From NCBI GenBank assembly GCA_017645945.1, contig JAGCNL010000057.1, forward strand, positions 1 to 64,000: DNA of 64,000 bases, given 5' to 3'. This document shows positions 1 to 6,761 of the stretch, in pieces. The DNA is from Salinivirgaceae bacterium (GTDB lineage: Bacteria > Bacteroidota > Bacteroidia > Bacteroidales > SZUA-534). The notes beneath the pieces were generated by a model. The model did not search any database. It had not been told where the DNA came from and saw only the letters and a list, made by a program, of their open reading frames with translations. The stretch's first letter is position 1; each line of letters begins with the position of its first letter. The translations under genes were made by a program, and so were the position numbers.

Positions 1-480
1 GAGAACATCTTGAAGATTGACACCGACGGAACTACCGTATATATTGACGATGAGGCCAAAGCTATGGCAACAGGCTTTGCAGTGGCTGGACGCCGCGCTG
101 CCAAAGACGGTGCAAATGGTGACATTTTCGCCGTAAACGCTGATGGTACAAAGGTTTTTGTTGACGATGGCAAGGCAATGGCAACGGGTTTCGCTGTGGC
201 AGGACGTAGAGCAGCCAAAGACGGTGATGCTACCGCCACCGAGAACATCTTGAAGATTGACACCGACGGAACTACCGTATATATTGACGATGAGGCTAAA
301 GCTATGGCAACGGGCTTTGCTGTTGCAGGACGCCGCGCTGCCAAAGATGGTGCAAACGGTGACATCTTCTCCGTGAATGCCGATGGTACAAAGGTTTTTG
401 TTGACGATGGCAAGGCAATGGCAACTGGTTTCGCAGTAGCAGGACGTAAGGCTGCAAAAGATGGCTCTGGTAGCGAAGTG
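1..480 (+). repeat. Two tandem 240-bp coding repeats
   Basis: Bases 1-240 and 241-480 align over most of their length without gaps. The first 30 bases are identical in both. Most later differences fall at third codon positions (aca/acg, gac/gat, aat/aac, gtg/gtt) and leave the protein repeat nearly unchanged. The array continues with more diverged units to about base 1000. Confidence 0.85.
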
Positions 481-3400
481 ACCGACAATCTTCTTACCAT
501 TGACACCGAAGGAACAACCGTCTTCATCGATGATGATGAGAACAAGGCAATGGCCACAGGCTTTGCAGTGGCTGGACGCCGCGCTGCCAAACAAGGCATC
601 ACCGACAATAAATATTTGAGAATCAATAATGAGGGAACAACTGTCTTTATCAACGACGATCCCGATAGCTATCGGGACGGCAAGGCAATGGCCACAGGAT
701 TTGCTGTGGCAGGACGCCGTGCTGCCAAAGACGGGAATAATGATTATCTGAAAGTTAACTCGCTTGGCACGCAAGTTTATTTCGATGATACAACAACCAC
801 CGGAGGTTCAAAAGCCATGGCAACAGGTTTTGCAGTGGCAGGACGCCGCGCAGCAAAAGATAGTGCTTCAACCGACGACTATCTGACCATTAAACCTGAA
901 GGCACAACTGTTTTTATTAATGAGGATGAAGATGGCTCGAAGGCGATTGCCACAGGTTTTGCAGTGGCAGGGCGACGCGCCGCAAAAGATGGTAATGCCA
1001 ATATTCTGAAAGTTACTGCTGACAGCACCCGCGTATATGTGAACGGCGGCGGCAGCAAGAGCGGCTTTGGCGTTGAGGGCAAAGGCGGAAGCGGCAAGAG
1101 CGGCTTTGCAGTAACAGAGAAGGGCGAGGATGGTAATGCAGGTTATATGAACATTACGGCAGAAAACTTCTTTGCAGGCTACGATGCGGGACGCACAACC
1201 ACTGGCACTGATAACACTTTTGTTGGTAACGGAGCAGGGGTTTACAATACCACAGGCGAAAGCAATGTATACATAGGTAAAAATGCTGGAAATAGCAACG
1301 AGGAAGGTTCTTATAATGTGGTTTTAGGCCAAGGTGCCGGAGAATATCTTTATGGTTCAAATAATGTTTTTTTGGGTTATTATGCAGGACAAGGAGCAGA
1401 TGATAACAATATGGGTGACAATAATGTATTTATTGGGTATTTGACTGGAAGTTATAATGAAGATGGTAAGGATAATGTGTATATGGGCTCAAATGCGGCT
1501 GAATATGTATATAACGGTATAGATAACGTGGTTTTGGGAACCAGCGCCGCACAATATGGCAACAGTATAACTCGCACCATAGCCATTGGTAAAGAGGCCG
1601 GCAAAGGCAAATGGCAGTCGACTTCAACCGACGATGTGTTTATTGGCTATCATACTGGTTACAGTAATATCGCAGGCAAAAACAACGTGATGTTGGGCAA
1701 TAATGTTGGCTATAGTAACGTCTATGGTTCAAGCAACGTTTTCGTTGGCGATAGTGCCGCCTATAAAATCCAATTTGGTGACAATAACGTGGTTATGGGT
1801 AAAAATGCCGCTCGCGAACCTGGCTATATGCTGCGTACTATTGCTATTGGTGAAAGTGCAGGAAATGGAACATCGTCATCCACTTCTACCGACGATGTAT
1901 TCATTGGCTATCAAACAGGTTTCGGTAATATCACAGGCCATAAAAACGTGATGTTGGGTAACAATGTAGGCTATAGCAACGTTCATGGTTCAAGCAACGT
2001 TTACATTGGCGACAGCGCAGCCTTCATGACAGAAGGAAATAACAACGTGATTATGGGTAAAAACGCAGCTAAATCAGCAGCAAAGATGACACGAACTATT
2101 GCTATTGGCGAAGATGCAGGAAAAGGAACTTCGTCATCCACTTCAACCGACGATGTGTTTATTGGTTATCAGGCAGGATACAGCAACACCGAAGGCATTA
2201 ACAATGTTTTCATAGGAAATAAAGCTGGATATAGTTCAAATGGTACTGGTAGCGTTACTTATGCAAATGGGGATAAATATTTCTATGGGTCAGACAATGT
2301 TTTCCTTGGTACCGAAACAGGATACAGCAATAATAAAGGATTTGGAAATGTGTTTGTAGGTACTCAGGCAGGATGGAGCAATGTTGATGGTAATCGCAAT
2401 GTTTATATGGGAAATAAAGTTGCTTATTATGCCGAGAAGGGTGATTTCAATGTGATAATTGGCCACTATGCAGGCTATTCAGATTCGGCGAAAAACGCAG
2501 GAGAGCACAATGTTTTAATCGGATATGAAGCAGGAAAGAATATAGACGGCACGTATTCTCACAAAGCGGGTTCTTTAGACGGCCATGGCAGTTATAACGT
2601 TTTTCTTGGTGATAAGGCTGGCGTCAAAAACACTATTGGTGCACAAAATATCTATATTGGTAATGAAGCAGGATTCGACATGAAAAAAGGCAACGGTAAT
2701 ATTATGATAGGATTCGCAGCAGGCTCTCAAGTAAACGATAGTATTGACGATAATGTCATTATAGGCAATTATGGTGGTTATAAGATGAATGGTAGTGGAA
2801 ATGTCTTGATTGGAGACCATGTGGGTGAACAGAATCCTTCGATTCCTGAGAATAAAACAGGAAGCAATAATGTTTTTATTGGCAAATATGCCGGCTCTCA
2901 TGAAACGGGCGACAACAAATTGGTTATCTCTAACACCAATAATTCTACGTACCATTTATATCCGCTTATCTATGGTGATTTCCAGGAAAAATATGTTGTG
3001 ATTGGTGGCAAAAACAATCACAACAGAAAACTTTATGTCAATGGTGATGCAGAAACATCAGGAACATTTTATTCTTCTTATATAAAAGCCTCCAATAGTA
3101 CCAAGACAGAATCTGCTAATTTTTCCAACTATTATTCGGGGGGGACTAATGAAAGTATTTGTGGTGTCTCTGGCAGTAGTAGTCACGGTAAAGGTACAAA
3201 CATCGGCGTAAAAGGCTACGCATCATCAATTGAAGCAGAAACAGCAGCAACAGCCGAAAATCGTGGAGTGTCTGGAACGGCTTATTATGGAAATATAGCG
3301 ATTGGCGTTTATGGAAAAGCCACCAATGGTATTACCAGCAACTGGGCTGGTTATTTTGACGGAGCTGTTAAAGTCACAGGTTTTATTAATGGAACACCAG

Positions 3401-3777
3401 TTGGAAATTCTGATGCACGTTTGAAGAAAAATGTTGAAACCTTAACGGGCGCATTAGACAAAGTGCTGAAACTTCGCGGAGTAAGCTACTATTGGAAAAA
3501 CAAAGAGGAAATGGGTGCAGATAGCGCATATGCTCATTTAGACACGGAAAAACACATTGGTGTTATAGCTCAAGAACTTGAGGCAGAATATCCGGAACTT
3601 GTCCATAACGGTGAAGATGGCTTCAAAACAGTTGAGTACACAGCTCTCGCACCAATCCTCATTGAGGCCATGAAGGAGCAGCAGAGCATAATTGAGAGCC
3701 AGCAGGCTAAGATAGACAACCAGCAGCAACAAATAGACGAACTGAAACGCCTTGTTGAAGAATTAATGAAGAAATAG
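1..3777 (+). CDS. Repeat-rich fibre-like surface protein with C-terminal S74 chaperone domain (5' truncated)
   Basis: The frame is open from base 1, and base 1 falls inside a repeat that recurs at 241, so the true start lies upstream of the window. Three parts are visible. The first roughly 370 residues carry eight copies of an 18-residue motif, KAMATGFAVAGRRAAKDG, alternating with short beta-like segments (TEGTTVFIDDD). Residues of about 390-980 hold some 31 imperfect repeats of the type NVFIGxxAGxxN, resembling trimeric beta-helical adhesin or fibre repeats. The C-terminus is a Peptidase_S74 intramolecular chaperone: SDARLKKN near residue 1134 supplies the Ser/Lys pair at the spacing known from phage tailspike chaperones (Ser1134, Lys1139), followed by GVIAQELEAEYPELV and a glutamine-rich coiled coil. 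S74 domains drive trimerisation and then cut themselves off, so a trimeric fibre is inferred. How it is exported cannot be seen, because the N-terminus is missing. Confidence 0.85.
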   Translation, partial: ENILKIDTDGTTVYIDDEAKAMATGFAVAGRRAAKDGANGDIFAVNADGTKVFVDDGKAMATGFAVAGRRAAKDGDATATENILKIDTDGTTVYIDDEAKAMATGFAVAGRRAAKDGANGDIFSVNADGTKVFVDDGKAMATGFAVAGRKAAKDGSGSEVTDNLLTIDTEGTTVFIDDDENKAMATGFAVAGRRAAKQGITDNKYLRINNEGTTVFINDDPDSYRDGKAMATGFAVAGRRAAKDGNNDYLKVNSLGTQVYFDDTTTTGGSKAMATGFAVAGRRAAKDSASTDDYLTIKPEGTTVFINEDEDGSKAIATGFAVAGRRAAKDGNANILKVTADSTRVYVNGGGSKSGFGVEGKGGSGKSGFAVTEKGEDGNAGYMNITAENFFAGYDAGRTTTGTDNTFVGNGAGVYNTTGESNVYIGKNAGNSNEEGSYNVVLGQGAGEYLYGSNNVFLGYYAGQGADDNNMGDNNVFIGYLTGSYNEDGKDNVYMGSNAAEYVYNGIDNVVLGTSAAQYGNSITRTIAIGKEAGKGKWQSTSTDDVFIGYHTGYSNIAGKNNVMLGNNVGYSNVYGSSNVFVGDSAAYKIQFGDNNVVMGKNAAREPGYMLRTIAIGESAGNGTSSSTSTDDVFIGYQTGFGNITGHKNVMLGNNVGYSNVHGSSNVYIGDSAAFMTEGNNNVIMGKNAAKSAAKMTRTIAIGEDAGKGTSSSTSTDDVFIGYQAGYSNTEGINNVFIGNKAGYSSNGTGSVTYANGDKYFYGSDNVFLGTETGYSNNKGFGNVFVGTQAGWSNVDGNRNVYMGNKVAYYAEKGDFNVIIGHYAGYSDSAKNAGEHNVLIGYEAGKNIDGTYSHKAGSLDGHGSYNVFLGDKAGVKNTIGAQNIYIGNEAGFDMKKGNGNIMIGFAAGSQVNDSIDDNVIIGNYGGYKMNGSGNVLIGDHVGEQNPSIPENKTGSNNVFIGKYAGSHETGDNKLVISNTNNSTYHLYPLIYGDFQEKYVVIGGKNNHNRKLYVNGDAETSGTFYSSYIKASNSTKTESANFSNYYSGGTNESICGVSGSSSHGKGTNIGVKGYASSIEAETAATAENRGVSGTAYYGNIAIGVYGKATNGITSNWAGYFDGAVKVTGFINGTPVGNSDARLKKNVETLTGALDKVLKLRGVSYYWKNKEEMGADSAYAHLDTEKHIGVIAQELEAEYPELVHNGEDGFKTVEYTALAPILIEAMKEQQSIIESQQAKIDNQQQQIDELKRLVEELMKK

Positions 3778-3805
3778 GAAATAGGTTTTTTTCATAATGT
3801 GTAAG

Positions 3806-3842
3806 CAAAGGCCACAGCCGTGAGGTTGGGGCCTTTGTTGTT
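3806..3842 (+). terminator. Rho-independent terminator of the fibre gene
   Basis: CAAAGGCC pairs with GGCCTTTG around a GC-containing loop and is followed by TTGTTT, 29 bases after the stop codon of the fibre-like gene. Confidence 0.75.
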
Positions 3843-3866
3843 TAAAAAACAAATTTCATATATTTG
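3834..3866 (+). promoter_or_regulatory. Bacteroidetes-type promoter for the hicAB pair
   Basis: TTTG at 3834-3837 and TATATTTG at 3859-3866 (consensus TAnnTTTG) are separated by 21 bases. The upstream half overlaps the terminator of the preceding gene. The predicted start of transcription falls almost on the hicA ATG at 3870, so the toxin message would be leaderless or nearly so. Confidence 0.6.
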
Positions 3867-3869
3867 CGT

Positions 3870-4057
3870 ATGAAATATTCCGAGTTACATAGATTATTGA
3901 GGATAAATGTTATCCGCTCAACAAACAACGACATGGGCATCCTGTTTGGTATAGTCCGATAACAGAGAAAGAATTTGAAACGAGCAATCACGAAAAAGAA
4001 GAAATAGCGACAGGCACACTGAGAAGTATTTTGAGAGACGCAGGAATAAAAAAATAG
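3870..4057 (+). pseudogene. hicA: HicA-family mRNA interferase toxin, frameshifted
   Basis: Two frames together encode one HicA-like protein of about 62 residues. From ATG 3870 the frame reads MKYSELHRLLRIN and then leaves the family pattern and stops at 3960-3962. In the frame one base earlier the reading is CYPLNKQRHGHPVWYSPITE and ends EIATGTLRSILRDAGIKK before TAG 4055-4057, which is the normal HicA C-terminus. One base (or four) appears to be missing near 3902-3910. The family's catalytic His region (usually GSHxxW) reads HGHPVW. The gene lies 8 bases upstream of an intact HicB-like gene, the classical toxin-first order. It could be a genuine inactivated toxin, a sequencing error, or a programmed frameshift; I see no obvious slippery site. 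Confidence 0.8.
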
Positions 4058-4065
4058 ATAATACA

Positions 4066-4440
4066 ATGAAAATAAATGCAGTTATAGAAAAATGTCCAGG
4101 AAAGGGGTATAGCGTTTACATCGAAAACGAGGGTATTCCATTTGGCATTATTGGCGAGGGCAGCACCATAGAGCAAGCCAAAGATGATTTTATGAAAGGT
4201 TTGAATTTGGCTCAGGAGGAGTATGGTGTTGAATGCACTGTCAGCTTCTATCTCGATGTAGCATCAATTCTGGCATATTATTCAAACATTGTAAGTCTGA
4301 AAGGGCTTAACAACATTACAGGAATATCAGAACCCGTTCTGAAACAATACATCAGCGGCTTAAAGAAACCTACCCGCGCAACTTGCGACAGAATAAAAAC
4401 CTCGCTGCATACATTTGGCAGTGAGCTGGCAAGTGTTTAA
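4066..4440 (+). CDS. hicB: HicB-like antitoxin
   Basis: 124 residues. The N-terminal half has the HicB fold pattern: a partial RNase-H-like domain with the signature GYSVYIENEGIPFGIIGEGSTIEQAKDDF. The C-terminal half (residues of about 80-120) looks like a helix-turn-helix segment, ITGISEPVLKQYISGLKKPT, which suits an antitoxin that binds its own operator. It follows the broken hicA by 8 bases and probably shares its promoter. Base composition is AT-rich relative to the neighbouring ychF, as is common for laterally moved toxin-antitoxin genes. If hicA is truly dead, this gene is an orphan antitoxin that could still neutralise related toxins. Confidence 0.85.
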   Translation: MKINAVIEKCPGKGYSVYIENEGIPFGIIGEGSTIEQAKDDFMKGLNLAQEEYGVECTVSFYLDVASILAYYSNIVSLKGLNNITGISEPVLKQYISGLKKPTRATCDRIKTSLHTFGSELASV

Positions 4441-4442
4441 AA

Positions 4443-5549
4443 TTATACGTTGAAGCGGAAATGCATAATGTCGCCATCCTCTGGCTCGTAATCCTTGCCC
4501 TCGATGCCGATTTTGCCAGCGTCGCGGCAGGCTGATTCTGAGCCAAGCGTCACATAATCAGTGTATTTTATAACCTCGGCGCGGATAAAGCCCTTCTCAA
4601 AATCGGTGTGGATGATGCCGGCGCACTGCGGTGCCTTCATTCCAGCTTTGAATGTCCAGGCACGAGTTTCGTCGGGTCCGGTGGTGAAATATGTCTTGAG
4701 ATTCAGCAGTTTGTAAGCGGCTTTGATGAGTTTTGCCACGCCCGGCTCTTCAAGGCCAAGGTCGCTGAGGAACATCTGGCGCTCATCGTAGCTTTCGAGT
4801 TCTGCAATGTCGGCCTCAATGGCAGCACCGATAATGAGCACGTCGGCGTTTTCGCCCTTCACAGCCTCCATCACCTTTTCAGTGTAGGCGTTTCCGGTTT
4901 TCACCGATGCCTCGTCAACGTTGCAGACATAGAGCACGGGTTTGTCGGTGAGCAGGTTAAGATCGGTGAGCAGCTCTTTTTTCACGGCAGCGTCAATCTC
5001 GACGGTGCGGGCCGAAAGACCTTTCATCAGCGCCTCGCGGTATTGGGTGAGCAGCTCGAGCTGTTTCTGCGCTTTCTTGTCGTTGCCCACTTTGGCAATC
5101 TTCTCAACCTTCTGGATGCGACTCTCAACAGTCTCAAGGTCTTTGAGTTGCAGCTCGGTGTCGATAATTTCCTTGTCGGCAATCGGGTCAACCGGGGCGC
5201 CGCCCTCACGGACGATGTTGCTGTTGTCGAAGCAGCGCAGAACGTGGATTATGGCGTCGGTCTCGCGGATGTTGGCCAGGAACTTATTGCCCAGACCCTC
5301 ACCTTTGCTGGCACCTTTCACCAGTCCGGCAATGTCAACAATCTCGATGGTTGTTGGGATGATGCGCTTCGGATTGTCGATGGCTGCAAGCTTGTTCAGA
5401 CGCTCATCGGGCACGGTGATGACACCCAGGTTAGGCTCGATGGTGCAGAACGGAAAGTTGGCCGCCTGCGCCTTTGCGTTCGACAGACAGTTGAAAAGTG
5501 TTGATTTGCCGACATTTGGCAATCCTACAATACCGCATTGAAGTCCCAT
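4443..5549 (-). CDS. ychF: YchF/OLA1-family ribosome-associated ATPase
   Basis: 367 residues from the ATG at 5549; an upstream in-frame ATG at 5576 would add nine residues not expected for the family. G1 motif GLPNVGKST is at residues 9-17, the G3 region is DIAGLVKGAS, and the G4 position reads CNVDE in place of NKxD, the feature that makes YchF proteins prefer ATP over GTP. The C-terminus is the TGS domain (YFTTGPDETRAWTF, ending HFRFNV). Length matches the usual 363-367 residues. It is a conserved cytosolic translation and stress-response factor. It converges with hicB, with only two bases between the two stop codons. Confidence 0.97.
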   Translation of the reverse strand: MGLQCGIVGLPNVGKSTLFNCLSNAKAQAANFPFCTIEPNLGVITVPDERLNKLAAIDNPKRIIPTTIEIVDIAGLVKGASKGEGLGNKFLANIRETDAIIHVLRCFDNSNIVREGGAPVDPIADKEIIDTELQLKDLETVESRIQKVEKIAKVGNDKKAQKQLELLTQYREALMKGLSARTVEIDAAVKKELLTDLNLLTDKPVLYVCNVDEASVKTGNAYTEKVMEAVKGENADVLIIGAAIEADIAELESYDERQMFLSDLGLEEPGVAKLIKAAYKLLNLKTYFTTGPDETRAWTFKAGMKAPQCAGIIHTDFEKGFIRAEVIKYTDYVTLGSESACRDAGKIGIEGKDYEPEDGDIMHFRFNV

Positions 5550-5573
5550 TTCTTTCGATTTTAAAATTTGCCG

Positions 5574-5581
5574 CAAAAGTA
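5574..5581 (-). promoter_or_regulatory. Putative -7 element of ychF
   Basis: On the minus strand TACTTTTG matches TAnnTTTG, 24 bases upstream of the ychF ATG. No good -33 TTTG lies at the expected distance, so this is only a half-site match. Confidence 0.35.
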
Positions 5582-5663
5582 GTAAAAATTTGTAGGGACA
5601 TGGCGTGCCGCGTCCGATAAGCAGAAAGAAAAAACAAAAGTGGCGTTGGTCCCGATAGCTGTG

Positions 5664-5697
5664 GGGATTGGGTGTTGGGTGTTAGGTGTTGGTGTTA
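5664..5697. repeat. Short GGTGTTGGGTGTTAGG-type repeat
   Basis: This tract in the gap between yitT and ychF is built of GGTGTTGGGTGTTAGGTGTT units. The same word family forms the long array at 37690-37945, so it appears to be a dispersed simple-repeat type in this genome. Confidence 0.6.
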
Positions 5698-5748
5698 ACA
5701 ATTATAACACGCTGGTTATTGGCAAGATGTTCGCTATTATTGAAAGTA

Positions 5749-6609
5749 TTACTTCATAGCATCGAACCCCTCGCCATAGACGCTCATAACGGCGGCCTGC
5801 GAGATGAACGCCTGCGGGTCGATTTGCTTGACAATGTTGCGAACGGCCTGAATCTGAGTCTTTTTCACAATCGACAGAACAACCTTCATTTCGTTCTTCG
5901 AGTACCAGCCCTGCCCTTCGAGAATAGTCACACCGCGGTCGAGTTGCGAAGTGATGGCGTCGGCAATCTCGGCGTAGTGCTTCGAGAAAATCATCATCTG
6001 CACTGATTGTTTCTGGCCAACAAGCACCAAATCAATGCAATATGTGAGTGTGAACATCGCCACAAAACCGTAAACCATCTTCTCAACGCTGCCAAAAATG
6101 AAGTAGGACGAAGCCACCACCAAAGCGTCGCATATCATTATGGCGCGGCCAGGCATGATGTCGCGGTACTTGTTGATTATCATTGCAATAATGTCGGTAC
6201 CGCCCGTGCTTCCACCCTGCATGAACACAATGCCGATGCCCAAACCACCAATGGCGCCGCCAATCACCGTGGCCATAAATGCCTCGCTGACAATGGGTTC
6301 GGTTATCACGCTGCGCAGTATGCGGACAAAAAGCGTAATCATTATAATGCTATAGATGGTTTTCACACCGAACGATGCTCCTAAAATCTTGAGCCCCAGC
6401 GCCAAAAGGATAATGTTGATGCCGATGTAAGAATACTCAACGGGAAAATTGGTGGCATAGAAAATGGCCGATGCCATACCAGCCACGCCGCCACTAACCA
6501 CCTGCGCTGGCAGAATGAACGACGCCCAACCCAACGAGTAGATGAACAGCCCAACCGTCATTATGGCGTATGAACGGATGGTTTCTGGTATTGATGCTTG
6601 CAATTTCAT
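5749..6609 (-). CDS. YitT family membrane protein (YitT plus DUF2179)
   Basis: 286 residues from the ATG at 6609; the earlier ATG at 6636 would put polar residues before the first helix. The N-terminal 200 residues contain about six hydrophobic helices with the family's glycine-rich segments (VVSGGVAGMAS, GGAIGGLGIGIVFMQGGSTGGTD). Residues of about 220-286 form the soluble DUF2179 domain (RGVTILEGQGWYSKNEMKVV). YitT proteins are widespread inner-membrane proteins of uncertain substrate. It is transcribed alone, divergent from the TonB-dependent receptor gene. Confidence 0.9.
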   Translation of the reverse strand: MKLQASIPETIRSYAIMTVGLFIYSLGWASFILPAQVVSGGVAGMASAIFYATNFPVEYSYIGINIILLALGLKILGASFGVKTIYSIIMITLFVRILRSVITEPIVSEAFMATVIGGAIGGLGIGIVFMQGGSTGGTDIIAMIINKYRDIMPGRAIMICDALVVASSYFIFGSVEKMVYGFVAMFTLTYCIDLVLVGQKQSVQMMIFSKHYAEIADAITSQLDRGVTILEGQGWYSKNEMKVVLSIVKKTQIQAVRNIVKQIDPQAFISQAAVMSVYGEGFDAMK

Positions 6610-6635
6610 AACAAAACAATTTTCAATAACACACA

Positions 6636-6643
6636 CAAATCTA
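6636..6643 (-). promoter_or_regulatory. Putative -7 element of the yitT-like gene
   Basis: The minus strand reads TAGATTTG (TAnnTTTG), 26 bases upstream of the ATG. No TTTG is found at 17-23 bases, so support is weak. Confidence 0.3.
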
Positions 6644-6761
6644 CAGCAGAATTGGCAAAATGGTTTCGAAAATCGAATGCAAAAAATTTTTTCATCCCAA
6701 CTGCAACCTTTTCAAAAAACCGCATCAATAGTGCGTAACTAAAAAACATAATTTTACAAAA

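Noticed and set aside
4608..5504. Open frame of 298 codons opposite ychF
   Set aside because: Antisense to a strongly conserved gene; arises from its codon bias.
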